Assembly: GCA_937136055.1 (NCBI GenBank)
Contig: CAKZOD010000012.1
Location: 1-64,000, forward strand
Origin: an uncultured Oceanospirillaceae bacterium
Lineage (GTDB): Bacteria > Pseudomonadota > Gammaproteobacteria > Pseudomonadales > Balneatricaceae
Direction of reading: 5' to 3'
DNA: 64,000 bases
In this document: in pieces, positions 35,066 through 45,301 of the stretch
Position numbering within the stretch: position 1 is the first letter of the stretch
Layout of the letters: every line of letters starts with the position of its first letter
Made by a program: the position numbers and the translations under genes
Notes under the pieces: generated by a model
The model's database searches: none
Seen by the model: the letters and a program-made list of their open reading frames with translations, nothing else
What the model was told of the DNA's origin: nothing

Positions 35066-35293
35066 ATGCCTATTTTTGATTTTGCCTGCGACAAATGTGG
35101 TCACGAATTTGAAAAACTTGTAAAAAACGATGCGCCAGCACCTAATTGTGTTGCTTGCGATAGTGAGCAAGTCACTAAACAGGTCTCTGCACCTGCCTTT
35201 AGACTTGCAGGTAGTGGTTGGTATGAGACTGATTTCAAAACAGGCAAGAAGAAAAATCTAGCAAATGCTGATAGTTCGGCAGATAAAGCTTAA
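35066..35293 (+). CDS. FmdB-family zinc-ribbon protein
   Basis: A 75-aa putative regulatory protein. The CDKCGHEFEKL and CVACDS pairs form a four-cysteine zinc ribbon at the N-terminus, followed by APAFRLAGSGWYETDFK, the usual family ending, and a short Ala/Ser/Asp tail. Biochemical function unknown. ATG 35066 begins the typical MPIFDF start; an upstream in-frame TTG is not needed. The gene precedes aspS on the same strand, as in Pseudomonas, though here the gap is 340 bases. Confidence 0.9.
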   Translation: MPIFDFACDKCGHEFEKLVKNDAPAPNCVACDSEQVTKQVSAPAFRLAGSGWYETDFKTGKKKNLANADSSADKA

Positions 35294-35633
35294 AGGTTAG
35301 AGCCGAGTGTTAAAGAGCTCAGCACAGATTTTTAGCTCTATATAAGAAGTGAAAACTTCAGTTTATAGAGAGATTGATAAAGATAATAGAAAATGTGCAG
35401 CACATGATGTAGCCATAACGTAAGGCTGAAAGTATTGTTGATGAGAATAGTTGATGATGCTAGAAGTGCTCCATTAGATACGCTAAGTAGTGTTCGCCAG
35501 CAGCCAAGATATTGGATTGTTGGTTAGAATTAGCGGCAGATAAATACATTTACACCCTTTCAAAGTGAGATAGCTAAAGTCTTTGAAAAGGTGATTCACT
35601 TAACATAGTAGAAGATAGCAATAGGAAAAAATT
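35294..35633. other. intergenic leader region of aspS
   Basis: No ORF. Contains the hairpin annotated at 35553-35593; the rest shows nothing recognised. Confidence 0.35.
35553..35593 (+). promoter_or_regulatory. structured leader hairpin of aspS
   Basis: CACCCTTTCAAAG (35553-35565) pairs with CTTTGAAAAGGTG (35581-35593), 13 bp with one G-T pair, around a 15-base loop and 40 bases before the aspS start codon. There is no T-run after it, so it is not a plain terminator. It could influence translation or message stability. Confidence 0.45.
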
Positions 35634-37403
35634 ATGCGCAGCCATTATTGCGGCGACCTGCGAGTAGAGCAGGTTGATGAAGAAGTTACATTAGTCGGTT
35701 GGGTTCACCGCCGTCGAGATCACGGTGGGGTTATCTTTTTAGATGTGCGCGATCGTGAAGGAGTCATTCAAGTTGTATTTGACCCAGATCGCGAAACTAG
35801 TTTCGCATTAGCTGATTCTGTGCGTAATGAATATGTAATAGAGATTAATGGCTTAGTACGTCATCGCCCTGAAGGAACAATTAATCCTGATATGGGAACA
35901 GGTGAGGTAGAAGTGCTGGGGAAAGAGCTTAAGATTTTAAATAAATCAGAAACGCCTCCTTTCCAGTTAGATGATCATCAGCAGGTAAGTGAAGAAGTAC
36001 GTTTGAAGAACCGTTTCATGGATTTACGTCGTCCTGAAATGCAGCAGAAGATGCGATTAAGAGCGCAGGTTAGCTCTTACATTCGCAACTATCTTGATAG
36101 CAATGGCTTCTTAGATATTGAAACACCAATATTAACGCGTGCTACACCTGAAGGTGCACGTGACTACGTTGTGCCGTCACGTACGCATGAAGGTAGTTTC
36201 TTTGCGTTGCCACAATCACCACAGTTGTTTAAGCAGTTGTTGATGGTGTCAGGCTTTGATCGTTACTACCAAATTGCTAAATGTTTCAGAGACGAAGATT
36301 TGCGTGCAGATCGCCAGCCTGAGTTTACTCAGATTGATATCGAAATGTCGTTCATGAATCAGCAAGAGATTATGGCGATAACAGAAAACATGATCACTGG
36401 TTTGTTCAAAGAAAAAATTGGTGTTGAGCTGGGTGAGTTCCCGCACATGACATACGCAGAAGCGATGTCTAAATACGGATCAGATAAGCCAGATTTGCGT
36501 AACCCAATGCAATTGGTTGATGTTGCTGATTTAATGGCAAACATCGAATTTAAAGTATTTGCAGGTCCTGCGAATGACGCGGCTAGTCGTGTTGCAGCTT
36601 TAAAAGTACCAGGTGGTGCATCTTTAACGCGTAAAAATATTGATGAATACACTAAGTTTGTCAGCATTTACGGAGCTCGCGGATTAGCTTGGATCAAGGT
36701 TAATGAGCTAGCGAAAGGTGTTGAAGGGTTGCAGTCACCAATTGTTAAGTTCTTAGGTGAAGACGTTGCAATGCAAATCATGGAGCGCTTGGAAGTTAAA
36801 GATGGTGACATCGTTTTCTTTGGCGCGGACAAGACAAACGTTGTGAACGAAGCGCTAGGTGCGTTGCGTAACAAGGTAGGTGTTGATCTAGATATGCTAA
36901 CGTGTGAGTGGGCGCCTTTGTGGGTTGTTGATTGGCCGATGTTTGAGCAAACATCAGATGGTGGTATTACTGCAATACATCACCCGTTTACTTCTCCAAG
37001 CTGCACACCAGCAGAGCTTGAGGCTGATCCGTTGGCAGCGCAATCTGATGCTTATGATATGGTGCTTAATGGTTGTGAGCTTGGCGGTGGGTCTATTCGT
37101 ATCCATGAGAACGAAATGCAAAGATCAGTGTTTCGCTGTCTAGGTATTAGCGATGAAGAAGCAGAAGAGAAGTTTGGCTTCTTGCTAAATGGTTTGAAAT
37201 ACGGAGCGCCTCCACACGGTGGTTTAGCGTTCGGTCTTGATCGCTTGATTATGTTGATGAGTGGTACTGAGTCTATTCGTGAAGTTATTGCGTTCCCTAA
37301 AACGCAAACGGCTGCGTGCCCATTAACAAACGCGCCTGGCGAAGTGAGTAATGAGCAGCTAAAAGAATTAAGTATTAAGCTGCGTGAAAAAATTAAGATC
37401 TAG
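35634..37403 (+). CDS. aspS: aspartyl-tRNA synthetase
   Basis: A class II aminoacyl-tRNA synthetase charging tRNA-Asp. The N-terminal OB-fold anticodon domain has [21 protein letters not shown]. The catalytic core has motif 1 ([20 protein letters not shown]), motif 2 ([21 protein letters not shown]) and motif 3 ([13 protein letters not shown]). The bacterial GAD insertion domain lies between (about 290-420). At 589 aa it is the usual bacterial length. AGGAAAAA precedes the ATG, and a strong terminator follows. Confidence 0.97.
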   Translation: MRSHYCGDLRVEQVDEEVTLVGWVHRRRDHGGVIFLDVRDREGVIQVVFDPDRETSFALADSVRNEYVIEINGLVRHRPEGTINPDMGTGEVEVLGKELKILNKSETPPFQLDDHQQVSEEVRLKNRFMDLRRPEMQQKMRLRAQVSSYIRNYLDSNGFLDIETPILTRATPEGARDYVVPSRTHEGSFFALPQSPQLFKQLLMVSGFDRYYQIAKCFRDEDLRADRQPEFTQIDIEMSFMNQQEIMAITENMITGLFKEKIGVELGEFPHMTYAEAMSKYGSDKPDLRNPMQLVDVADLMANIEFKVFAGPANDAASRVAALKVPGGASLTRKNIDEYTKFVSIYGARGLAWIKVNELAKGVEGLQSPIVKFLGEDVAMQIMERLEVKDGDIVFFGADKTNVVNEALGALRNKVGVDLDMLTCEWAPLWVVDWPMFEQTSDGGITAIHHPFTSPSCTPAELEADPLAAQSDAYDMVLNGCELGGGSIRIHENEMQRSVFRCLGISDEEAEEKFGFLLNGLKYGAPPHGGLAFGLDRLIMLMSGTESIREVIAFPKTQTAACPLTNAPGEVSNEQLKELSIKLREKIKI

Positions 37404-37418
37404 TTGTTGTAGATTGAT

Positions 37419-37449
37419 AAAAAGCCTGGCGATTGCCGGGCTTTTTTTT
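37419..37449 (+). terminator. intrinsic terminator after aspS
   Basis: AAAGCCTGGC-gatt-GCCGGGCTTT stem with one G-T pair, followed by eight T residues, 16 bases after the aspS stop. Confidence 0.92.
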
Positions 37450-37827
37450 GCCTGAAATTCGTAGTGGTTATAAATTGTCATTACAAATTAATGCGTTAGT
37501 GGCAGCTTCTAAGCTGTTAAGTAAATAAAGTTGGGCGAATTCGAATGATTGGCTGTCTTTTATCGTTGAGTGATAGAGCCTAAAAGCCGGATTGCGAATG
37601 GGTTTTGGTTAAAAAGTACGTAGACCAAAGTCGTATTGCATAAAAATATGCAGATATAGACTAAGCTTGCTTAGAGAGTATTGGAATATTCAAAGTGGTT
37701 ATTGTTTATAAGGGGTGTTTAAATTTTAAGCGATGAGCGTGGTGGTGAAGATCAGTGTTTGAAGATGGTTGAATATTTGGTCGGTATAGAGGAACTTTTT
37801 CAAATTTTTGATAGGTTTATTGCCTAG

Positions 37828-37844
37828 CTGTCTATGATAGACAG
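37828..37844. promoter_or_regulatory. perfect 17-bp palindrome, candidate nqr operator
   Basis: CTGTCTATGATAGACAG is symmetric around the G at 37836. It ends 13 bases before the TATAAT at 37857-37862, so it covers the -35 region of that promoter. This placement fits a repressor or a class-II activator site. The binding protein is unknown. Confidence 0.5.
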
Positions 37845-37856
37845 TGTAAGCTCATG

Positions 37857-37862
37857 TATAAT
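37857..37862 (+). promoter_or_regulatory. -10 box of the nqr operon
   Basis: A perfect TATAAT 126 bases before the nqrA start. There is no good -35; the expected position is occupied by the palindrome at 37828-37844, suggesting dependence on an activator. Confidence 0.5.
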
Positions 37863-37987
37863 CGACAAGTTTTTTGGTGGGAGATTTAGCTGTCGTAAAA
37901 TTAATAAACAAGTCTAGAACAGTATTTTTATGGTGTTCAGACGCGACAGATTTCCTGTAAATTTTTAATAGTGATTGGGTGAAGTGT

Positions 37988-39328
37988 ATGATCAAGATCA
38001 ACAAAGGTCTAGATCTGCCGATTTTAGGCACGGTCGCGCAGAATATTACTGCGTCAGTACCCGTGCGTTCGGTCGCCGTGAGTGGCCCTGACTACGTTGG
38101 TTGTAAACCAACGATGGCCGTCAAGGTGGGGGACCGAGTTAAACTCGGTCAATTGATCTTTTCTGACAAGAAAACAGAAGGTGTCCATTTTACAGCACCA
38201 GCAGCAGGTACTGTAAAAGAGATTAACCGTGGAGAGCGTCGAGCATTGCTCTCTGTCGTGATTGAAGTTGACGAAACAGAGGAAGCAGTAGAGTTTGCAA
38301 AGCATACTAGTGCAGATCTGGATAAGTTAACGGGCGAGCAAGTTGCAGAGCAACTACAAGAGTCAGGTATGTGGAGTGCATTGCGCACACGTCCTTTCTC
38401 AAAAGTGCCAGCGAAAGGCACTAGTCCTAAATCTATCTTTGTAACAGCGATGGATACCAATCCATTAGCAGCTGATCCAGCGGTTGTTATCGCTGAGCAT
38501 AAAGAAGCATTTAGCCAAGGCTTAACACTGTTAACTAAGTTAACCGGTGGTAAAGTTTTTCTGTGTAAGTCACAAGGTGCGGATATTCCGACAGCTGATG
38601 GCGTTACAGTAGAAGAATTTTCAGGTGTTCACCCAGCGGGTAACGTCGGAACACACATCAACTATTTAGACCCTGTATCACGTGATCACGTGGTTTGGTC
38701 AATTGGTTATCAAGATGTAATTGCAATCGCTAAGTTATTCACTGAAGGCAAGCTGTTTGTTGAGCGTGTTGTTTCTATTGCAGGTCCTGTCGTTGATCAA
38801 CCATTGCTAGCACGTACACGTCTTGGCGCTAAAGTGAGTGAGATTACTGCTCCTTGTGCGAGTGTTGATGGAAACCGTTTAATCTCTGGTTCTGTATGGA
38901 ATGGTCGCGCGGCGGCTGGTGCACTTGACTACTTAAGTCGTTACGCCAACCAAGTGACTGTATTAGAGCAGGGTGACAAACGTGAGTTTATGGGATGGGC
39001 TGTTCCTGGTGCCAACCAATTCTCAGTATTAAACGTGTTTACTTCCGCTTTGAATAAAGCGAAAAAGTTCGCTTTCTCAACGACGACAAATGGTTCAGAA
39101 AGAGCGATGGTTCCCGTCGGTCAGTTTGAAGCATTAGTACCTTTAGATATTTTGCCGACACAATTACTACGTGCCATCGTCACGGGTGACATTGTCAACG
39201 CAATGGAGTTAGGTGCACTTGAACTCGATGAAGAAGATTTAGCCCTTTGTACCTTTGCCTGCACAGGTAAGTACGAGTACGGTCCAATTCTTCGCGATAA
39301 CTTAACACGCATCGAGAAAGAGGCTTAA
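37988..39328 (+). CDS. nqrA: Na+-translocating NADH:quinone reductase subunit A
   Basis: The peripheral cytoplasmic subunit linked to quinone binding in Na+-NQR, which pumps Na+ while passing electrons from NADH to ubiquinone. The 446-aa protein begins [14 protein letters not shown], the conserved NqrA start, which is why ATG 37988 is preferred to GTG 37979. An early lipoyl/RnfC-like segment reads [18 protein letters not shown], followed by the NqrA barrel fold and a C-terminal domain ending [19 protein letters not shown]. First gene of a tight operon; nqrB starts 4 bases after its stop. Confidence 0.96.
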   Translation: MIKINKGLDLPILGTVAQNITASVPVRSVAVSGPDYVGCKPTMAVKVGDRVKLGQLIFSDKKTEGVHFTAPAAGTVKEINRGERRALLSVVIEVDETEEAVEFAKHTSADLDKLTGEQVAEQLQESGMWSALRTRPFSKVPAKGTSPKSIFVTAMDTNPLAADPAVVIAEHKEAFSQGLTLLTKLTGGKVFLCKSQGADIPTADGVTVEEFSGVHPAGNVGTHINYLDPVSRDHVVWSIGYQDVIAIAKLFTEGKLFVERVVSIAGPVVDQPLLARTRLGAKVSEITAPCASVDGNRLISGSVWNGRAAAGALDYLSRYANQVTVLEQGDKREFMGWAVPGANQFSVLNVFTSALNKAKKFAFSTTTNGSERAMVPVGQFEALVPLDILPTQLLRAIVTGDIVNAMELGALELDEEDLALCTFACTGKYEYGPILRDNLTRIEKEA

Positions 39329-39332
39329 CATC

Positions 39333-40541
39333 ATGAGTTTGAGAAATATTCTTGATAAAATGGAGCCACACTTCCATAAAGGTGGCAAGTATGAAAACTG
39401 GTACGCGCTTTACGAAGCAGCCGATACTATTTTTTATACACCGGGTTATGTGACTAAAGCTGCGGCTCACGTACGTGATGGTATCGACCTTAAGCGTATG
39501 ATGATCTTAGTTTGGGCATGTACTTTCCCAGCGATGTTCTTTGGTATGTACAACATAGGTCTACAGGCAAACATTGCACTAGATACTATGGGTACAACTG
39601 ATATCGCCGGTTGGAAGATGGCACTTGCTGCCTCTTTGACTAGCTTTGATGTCAATAGCATCTGGGACAACATGATCTACGGTGCGATTTTCTGGTTACC
39701 TATCTACATCACAACGTTTGTGGTTGGTGGTTTCTGGGAAGTACTTTTTGCCATGAAACGTGGCCATGAAGTTAACGAAGGTTTCTTCGTAACCTCTATC
39801 TTGTTTGCTTTAACACTACCACCAGATACCCCACTTTGGCAGGTTGCCTTAGGTATCAGCTTTGGTGTTGTTATCGGTAAAGAAGTGTTCGGTGGTACCG
39901 GTAAAAACTTCCTTAACCCAGCATTGACGGGTCGTGCATTCTTATTCTTTGCATACCCAGCTCAAATGTCAGGTGATGCAGTTTGGATCGCAGTTGATGG
40001 CTTCACTGGTGCTACGCCGCTAGGTGTTGCAGCAACAGGTGGTGTTGATGCAATCATTGCTCAAAACGTTACTTGGATGGATGCTTTCATCGGAACTATA
40101 CCAGGTTCTGCAGGTGAAGTTTCAACCTTAGCTATCTTGCTAGGTGGTGGTTTGCTGGTGTTAACCAAAATCGCTGCATGGCGCATAGTTGCGGGTGTAA
40201 TGGCTGGTATGGTTGGCATGAGCTTACTGCTTAACTTAATCGGCTCTGATTCTAACCCAATGTTTGATATGCCTTTCTACTGGCACTTTGTGCTTGGTGG
40301 TTTTGCCTTTGGTTTGTTCTTCATGGCGACAGATCCAGTATCTGCTTCTATGACAAACTTAGGTAAGTGGTACTTCGGTGCATTAATCGGTGTAATGGTT
40401 GTATTGATTCGCGTTGTTAACCCTGCATTCCCAGAGGGAATGATGCTAGCAATTCTATTTGCTAACTTGTTTGCACCATTAATTGATAACTTCATTGTTC
40501 AGGCAAATATTAAGCGGAGGTTATTACGTCATGGCAGCTAA
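39333..40541 (+). CDS. nqrB: Na+-NQR subunit B
   Basis: A membrane subunit with about ten helices carrying covalently bound FMN and riboflavin. The FMN-attachment threonine is in [10 protein letters not shown] (about residue 230). It also shows [20 protein letters not shown], the [20 protein letters not shown] loop and [11 protein letters not shown], all hallmarks of NqrB/RnfD. The 402-aa length is normal. It follows nqrA by 4 bases and overlaps nqrC by 11 bases, so translation is probably coupled. Confidence 0.97.
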   Translation: MSLRNILDKMEPHFHKGGKYENWYALYEAADTIFYTPGYVTKAAAHVRDGIDLKRMMILVWACTFPAMFFGMYNIGLQANIALDTMGTTDIAGWKMALAASLTSFDVNSIWDNMIYGAIFWLPIYITTFVVGGFWEVLFAMKRGHEVNEGFFVTSILFALTLPPDTPLWQVALGISFGVVIGKEVFGGTGKNFLNPALTGRAFLFFAYPAQMSGDAVWIAVDGFTGATPLGVAATGGVDAIIAQNVTWMDAFIGTIPGSAGEVSTLAILLGGGLLVLTKIAAWRIVAGVMAGMVGMSLLLNLIGSDSNPMFDMPFYWHFVLGGFAFGLFFMATDPVSASMTNLGKWYFGALIGVMVVLIRVVNPAFPEGMMLAILFANLFAPLIDNFIVQANIKRRLLRHGS

Positions 40542-41310
40542 TAACGATTCGATCGGCAGAACAGTTACCGTCACACTCTTGCTTTGCTTAGTGTGTTCGA
40601 TAATCGTATCTGCTGCAGCCGTGTTGTTGAAAGATACGCAGCTGAAAAACAAAGACCTTGATAGAAAGAAAAATATTTTAGCGGCCGCTAAAATTGACTA
40701 TCAAGGAAAAGATGTTGACGCGCTTTTTAATGAGAAAATCATTGCTAAACACGTTGATCTTAAAACAGGTAAGTATGTAGAAAAGCCTTCAGGTTACAAA
40801 GACGCTAAACGCGCTGCTAAGGAGCCTTCACTATCTACTGAACTAACGCGCGAGCAAGATATTGCTTCTATCAAGCGTACAGCAAATGTGATGCCTGTTT
40901 ATCTTGTCAATAAAGATGACGCTCTTGAAAAGGTTATTTTACCTGTTCACGGTTACGGTCTTTGGTCGACGCTTTACGGTTTCTTAGCATTGGAAAATGA
41001 TTTGAACACTGTTGTCGGTTTTGGTTTCTACTCTCACGCTGAAACACCTGGTCTAGGTGGTGAAGTTGACAATCCAAAATGGAAAGCGCTATGGCCTGGT
41101 AAGAAAATCTACGCTGAGGGTTCAATGGAGCCTAAAATTGGTTTAGTAAAAGGCACTGTGGTACCTGGTGCTCCAAATGCTGAGTTCAAAATTGACGCCT
41201 TATCAGGTGCGACTTTGACCAGTGACGGTGTAACTAAACTTGTGCAATTCTGGATGGGTGGAAATGGCTTTGCTAATTTCTTGACCAATCTAAAAGCAGG
41301 GGAGAGTTAA
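40531..41310 (+). CDS. nqrC: Na+-NQR subunit C
   Basis: A membrane-anchored subunit with one N-terminal helix ([20 protein letters not shown]) and a periplasmic FMN domain. The covalent FMN threonine is in [13 protein letters not shown] near the C-terminus, the site flavinylated by Apb[18 protein letters not shown] region present as [16 protein letters not shown], then [14 protein letters not shown]. The start is ATG 40531 with GGAGG upstream; the 16 extra codons of the longer frame would overlap nqrB more deeply. nqrD follows 3 bases after the stop. Confidence 0.96.
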   Translation: MAANNDSIGRTVTVTLLLCLVCSIIVSAAAVLLKDTQLKNKDLDRKKNILAAAKIDYQGKDVDALFNEKIIAKHVDLKTGKYVEKPSGYKDAKRAAKEPSLSTELTREQDIASIKRTANVMPVYLVNKDDALEKVILPVHGYGLWSTLYGFLALENDLNTVVGFGFYSHAETPGLGGEVDNPKWKALWPGKKIYAEGSMEPKIGLVKGTVVPGAPNAEFKIDALSGATLTSDGVTKLVQFWMGGNGFANFLTNLKAGES

Positions 41311-41313
41311 ACG

Positions 41314-41973
41314 ATGTCTGAAACTAGAGATTTAATCGTTAAGCCTATCATTGCAAATAACCCAATTGCCTTGCAAATACTGGGTGTTTGTTCTGCACTG
41401 GCAGTAACTACAAACTTAAAAACTGCGGTAGTAATGACATTAGCGGTAATGGCCGTTACAGCATTCTCTAGCATGTTCGTTTCGTTAATTCGTAACCACA
41501 TGCCAAGTGCGGTACGTATTATCTGCCAAATGACAATTATCGCATCACTGGTAATCGTTGTAGATCAGATCTTAAAAGCGGTCGCTTATGATACATCTAA
41601 GCAACTATCGGTTTTCGTTGGTCTGATTATTACTAACTGTATCGTAATGGGGCGTGCAGAAGCATTCGCGATGAAAAACCCGCCACTACCTTCATTCCTT
41701 GACGGATTGGGTAATGGTGTAGGTTATGGTGCAGTACTGTTGTTTGTTGGTTTTATCCGTGAGCTGTTTGGTGCAGGAACCCTGTTCGGTATTGAAATTT
41801 TACCGCTAGTGACTAACGATGGCTGGTACATGAGTAATGGTCTATTACTTTTACCGCCAAGTGCGTTCTTCATCATCGGTTTAGGGATTTGGTTAATTCG
41901 TGCCTACGATCCTAGCCAAGTAGAAAAGCCAGACTTTGTTATCTGCAAGAACTCTAAGAAGGAGGCAGTGTAA
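41314..41973 (+). CDS. nqrD: Na+-NQR subunit D
   Basis: A 219-aa membrane subunit with six helices, forming with NqrE an inverted pair that holds an iron site and lines the Na+ path. It shows [22 protein letters not shown] at the start (conserved CSALA with the Fe-ligand Cys), [20 protein letters not shown] in the middle (second ligand Cys) and [14 protein letters not shown]. Homologous to RnfE. Its stop codon overlaps the nqrE start by one base (TAATG). Confidence 0.97.
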   Translation: MSETRDLIVKPIIANNPIALQILGVCSALAVTTNLKTAVVMTLAVMAVTAFSSMFVSLIRNHMPSAVRIICQMTIIASLVIVVDQILKAVAYDTSKQLSVFVGLIITNCIVMGRAEAFAMKNPPLPSFLDGLGNGVGYGAVLLFVGFIRELFGAGTLFGIEILPLVTNDGWYMSNGLLLLPPSAFFIIGLGIWLIRAYDPSQVEKPDFVICKNSKKEAV

Positions 41974-42581
41974 TGGAAGCTTATATTAGTTTATTTGTTA
42001 AGGCTGTTTTCATTGAAAACATGGCTTTGGCTTTCTTCTTAGGTATGTGTACCTTCTTGGCGATTTCTAAGAAAGTACAGACAGCGATTGGCCTTGGTAT
42101 TGCGGTAATCGTGGTACTGGCAATCACAACACCGGTTAACAACTTAATACTTAATTTGTTACTAAAAGAAGGTGCTCTTGCTTGGGCAGGTTACCCAGAA
42201 GTTGATTTAAGCTTCTTAGGTTACATTTCTTATATCGGTGTTATCGCGGCAATGGTACAGATTCTAGAGATGATTCTAGATAAATACTTCCCACCGCTAT
42301 ATAACGCGCTAGGTGTTTTCTTACCGCTAATTACTGTTAACTGTGCGATCTTAGGAGCGTCACTGTTTATGGTAGAGCGTGATTACAACTTTGGTGAGTC
42401 TGTTGTATACGGTGTAGGTGCTGGTCTTGGTTGGGCACTTGCTATTGCAACACTTGCTGGTATTCGTGAGAAGCTAAAGTATTCAGATATTCCTGCAGGC
42501 CTTCAAGGTTTAGGTATTACCTTTATCTCTGTTGGTCTAATGGCACTGGGCTTTATGTCTTTCTCAGGCGTGCAGCTTTAA
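41973..42581 (+). CDS. nqrE: Na+-NQR subunit E
   Basis: A 202-aa membrane subunit with six helices, homologous to RnfA and the partner of NqrD. It has [20 protein letters not shown] and [20 protein letters not shown], whose cysteines ligate the iron between NqrD and NqrE, and [20 protein letters not shown] in the penultimate loop. It starts within the nqrD stop codon; nqrF follows after 32 bases with its own AAGGAA signal. Confidence 0.97.
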   Translation: MEAYISLFVKAVFIENMALAFFLGMCTFLAISKKVQTAIGLGIAVIVVLAITTPVNNLILNLLLKEGALAWAGYPEVDLSFLGYISYIGVIAAMVQILEMILDKYFPPLYNALGVFLPLITVNCAILGASLFMVERDYNFGESVVYGVGAGLGWALAIATLAGIREKLKYSDIPAGLQGLGITFISVGLMALGFMSFSGVQL

Positions 42582-42613
42582 TACATGATAATTAACAAAG
42601 GAATATTAAGCCA

Positions 42614-43843
42614 ATGAATGCTGAAATAATTCTCGGGGTTGTCATGTTTACCGTGGTCGTGCTTGCACTGGTCGCGGTAATTATTGCAGCTCGCTCAAAA
42701 TTAGTAAGCTCTGGTGATGTGACGATTAACATCAACAATGATCCGGATAAAAAAGTAACAGTTCCCGCTGGCGGTAAACTGCTTCAAACACTTGCTGAAA
42801 TGGGTGTTTTCATCCCTTCAGCTTGTGGTGGCGGTGGTACTTGTGCGCAGTGTAAATGTCAGGTTGTTTCTGGCGGTGGTGCTATGCTGCCGACTGAAGA
42901 GTCTCACTTCACTATGCGTGAAGCGAAAGAAGGCTGGCGTTTAGCGTGTCAAGTGGCTGTGAAAGAAGACATGGAACTTGATCTTGAAGAGGAAATTTTC
43001 GGGGTTAAGAAATGGACATGTACTGTTGAATCAAACCCGAACGTGGCAACTTTTATTAAAGAGCTAACGCTGCGTATCCCTGATGGGGAAGTGGTTGATT
43101 TTCGTGCAGGTGGCTATGTTCAACTTGAATGTCCTCCTCACACCGTTGACTATAAAACGTTTGATATCGAAGAAGAGTATCGCGGAGATTGGGATAAGTT
43201 TAACGTATGGGATAACGTTTCAACGGTTACTGAACCAACGATTCGTGCTTACTCTATGGCAAACTACCCAGGCGAGAAAGGGATTGTTAAATTCAACATC
43301 CGTATCGCTTCTCCACCTCCAGGCAGCCAGGGAATACCTCCGGGGATCATGTCTTCGTTCGTATTTAACTTAAAGCCAGGTGATAAGATTGACGTTTACG
43401 GTCCATTTGGTGAGTTCTTCGCTAAAGACACGGATGCAGAAATGGTCTTTGTTGGTGGTGGTGCAGGTATGGCGCCAATGCGTTCACATATCTTCGACCA
43501 GCTTAAGCGTTTAAACTCTACTCGTAAGATGTCTTTCTGGTACGGTGCGCGTTCACTGCGTGAAGCGTTCTACTCTGAAGAGTACGATCAACTAGCCGCT
43601 GAGAATGACAACTTTGTTTGGCACCTTGCACTGTCTGATCCACAGCCTGAAGATAACTGGGATGGCATGACAGGTTTCATTCATAACGTATTGTTTGAAA
43701 ACTACCTGAAAAACCATGAAGCTCCAGAAGATTGTGAGTACTACATGTGTGGACCACCGATGATGAATGCAGCGGTTATCAAGTTACTAGAAGACTTAGG
43801 TGTTGAGCCTGAAAATATCTTACTTGATGACTTTGGTGGTTAA
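42614..43843 (+). CDS. nqrF: Na+-NQR subunit F, NADH dehydrogenase component
   Basis: The electron-input subunit: one N-terminal membrane helix (2-25), a 2Fe-2S ferredoxin domain with [17 protein letters not shown] (ligand cysteines near residue 70-80 and a fourth near 112, RLACQV), then a ferredoxin-reductase FAD domain ([13 protein letters not shown]) and an NADH domain ([27 protein letters not shown]). The 409-aa length and C-terminal LLDDFGG are standard. The apbE start is 47 bases downstream. Confidence 0.97.
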   Translation: MNAEIILGVVMFTVVVLALVAVIIAARSKLVSSGDVTININNDPDKKVTVPAGGKLLQTLAEMGVFIPSACGGGGTCAQCKCQVVSGGGAMLPTEESHFTMREAKEGWRLACQVAVKEDMELDLEEEIFGVKKWTCTVESNPNVATFIKELTLRIPDGEVVDFRAGGYVQLECPPHTVDYKTFDIEEEYRGDWDKFNVWDNVSTVTEPTIRAYSMANYPGEKGIVKFNIRIASPPPGSQGIPPGIMSSFVFNLKPGDKIDVYGPFGEFFAKDTDAEMVFVGGGAGMAPMRSHIFDQLKRLNSTRKMSFWYGARSLREAFYSEEYDQLAAENDNFVWHLALSDPQPEDNWDGMTGFIHNVLFENYLKNHEAPEDCEYYMCGPPMMNAAVIKLLEDLGVEPENILLDDFGG

Positions 43844-43889
43844 TCATACGTGTTCAATAATAGACGGTTAAAACAGGTGCTAGTACACA

Positions 43890-44942
43890 ATGTTTAAATC
43901 TCTCCAAGGTGCGCTTAAGCGCACCTCTCAACGGCTAGCAGTTTCTCTGCTGGCCGTTTTTGTAGTTATACCTTTCAACACTGCACTAGCAGATGAAAAG
44001 CTTGTTGCGATTGAAGGGCGTACCATGGGTACGACTTACCATATTAAATGGGTTGCTGATGCTAAAGAGACAGATCAGCATGCCCAAGATATCAAATTAA
44101 AAGTTGACCAATTGCTAGTCGATATCAACCAGGCAATGTCAACCTATATTCCAGACTCAGAGTTATCACTGTTTAACAAAAAGCCTAGTGGTACCGAGCA
44201 ACAAGTTTCCAGTGCTTTGTATGAGCTATTAGTAAAAGCACAGAGGATTAGTGATTCATCAAACGGTGCATACGATGTCACTGTTGGTCCGTTAATTAAC
44301 CTTTGGGGATTTGGCCCCGATAAAAAGGTGATTAAAGCACCTTCCGATGAAACAATAGCGCAAGTTCGAAAGCGTGTTGGCTATGAGCATCTCAAGCTAC
44401 TTGGCAATAACACCATTCGCAAAGAAGCAGATTTATATATCGATTTATCATCAATTGCTAAAGGCTATGCGGTCGATAAAGTAGCGACATTAATTGCTGA
44501 TAATGGTTACAAAGCGTATCTCGTTGAAATTGGTGGTGAGCTAATTACGAGCGGTGAGAAACCAAATGCAGAACCTTGGCGTATAGCGATAGAAAGCCCA
44601 ACGCAAGGACGTGTTATTCAGCGCATAGTGACTGTTAATAATACAGCTGTAGCAACATCGGGTGACTACCGCATTTATTTTGAAGAAAATGGCGTACGCT
44701 ATTCTCATATCATCAATACTAAAACAGGAAAGCCAATCACGCATACACTGGCTTCTGTGACAGTACTTGCAGATACCTGTGCTCAAGCAGATGCGTTAGC
44801 CACAGCATTTTTGGCGATGGGGCTAGAGAAGTCCTATAACTATGCTGTTGAAAACGGTATAGAGGCATTTTTCATCAGCAAGAAAGATGAAGGTTTTAAA
44901 GAGACAATGACGCCAGGTTTTGCCAAGCGCATAGTTAAGTAG
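43890..44942 (+). CDS. apbE: FAD:protein FMN transferase ApbE
   Basis: Attaches FMN covalently to threonines in NqrB and NqrC, so it matures the complex encoded just upstream. A signal sequence occupies residues 1-35 (LAVSLLAVFVVIPFNTALA) with a signal-peptidase-I-like end; the lipobox cysteine of many ApbE lipoproteins is missing. The domain shows GRTMGTTYHIKW, YDVTVGPLINLWGFGP, IDLSSIAKGYAVDKV and HIINTKTGKPI. The signal-peptide codons contain two strong hairpins (43907-43926 and 43931-43957), annotated separately. Confidence 0.95.
   Translation: MFKSLQGALKRTSQRLAVSLLAVFVVIPFNTALADEKLVAIEGRTMGTTYHIKWVADAKETDQHAQDIKLKVDQLLVDINQAMSTYIPDSELSLFNKKPSGTEQQVSSALYELLVKAQRISDSSNGAYDVTVGPLINLWGFGPDKKVIKAPSDETIAQVRKRVGYEHLKLLGNNTIRKEADLYIDLSSIAKGYAVDKVATLIADNGYKAYLVEIGGELITSGEKPNAEPWRIAIESPTQGRVIQRIVTVNNTAVATSGDYRIYFEENGVRYSHIINTKTGKPITHTLASVTVLADTCAQADALATAFLAMGLEKSYNYAVENGIEAFFISKKDEGFKETMTPGFAKRIVK
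43907..43957 (+). promoter_or_regulatory. tandem hairpins at the start of apbE, attenuator-like
   Basis: A perfect 20-bp palindrome (AGGTGCGCTTAAGCGCACCT, 43907-43926) is followed by ACGGCTAGCAG-tttct-CTGCTGGCCGT (43931-43957), whose last T begins a run of five. The second has the shape of an intrinsic terminator although it lies in apbE codons 14-23. It may reduce transcription from nqrA-F into apbE, nqrM and sthA. Confidence 0.5.
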
Positions 44943-44985
44943 TCGTCAGATTAAGATTTTTAAGTTTATAAAGAGGTGAGTAACA

Positions 44986-45225
44986 ATGGGAACATTTATA
45001 GCAGTTTTTGTTGTATTGATGACAGTTGTCATCGCAATGTCAGTAGGTGTGTTGTTAGGGCGTAAGCCTATCGCAGGATCATGTGGTGGAATGGCCTCAT
45101 TAGGAATGGATACCGCCTGTGATATCTGTGCTGGTGATAAGCAAATTTGTGAAGACGAAAATGAGCGTATTGCTCGTGAAGCGCGTGAATCAAAAAGTGC
45201 TGATTTAGGTTACGAAGTTAAATAG
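44986..45225 (+). CDS. nqrM: Na+-NQR maturation protein NqrM
   Basis: A 79-aa (DUF539) protein needed for assembly of Na+-NQR, probably for delivering iron to the NqrD/NqrE site. It has one N-terminal membrane helix (FIAVFVVLMTVVIAMSVGVL), then GRKPIAGSCGGMASLG and four cysteines in SCGG, ACDICAG and ICEDEN. AGAGGTGAG precedes the ATG. Its position after apbE is conserved in nqr operons. Confidence 0.95.
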   Translation: MGTFIAVFVVLMTVVIAMSVGVLLGRKPIAGSCGGMASLGMDTACDICAGDKQICEDENERIAREARESKSADLGYEVK

Positions 45226-45301
45226 TAATTACCACAACCCGAGTGTGGATATGCCATATTCGGTTTAAACGTAAAACGGTTTGTTTTAGAAGGGGTTTTT
45301 A

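Larger units (their letters stand above)
37450..37987. other. upstream region of the nqr operon
   Basis: About 540 bases with no gene, holding the palindrome and -10 box listed separately. The leader from the putative start of transcription to nqrA would be about 120 bases; nothing resembling a known riboswitch was seen. Confidence 0.4.
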
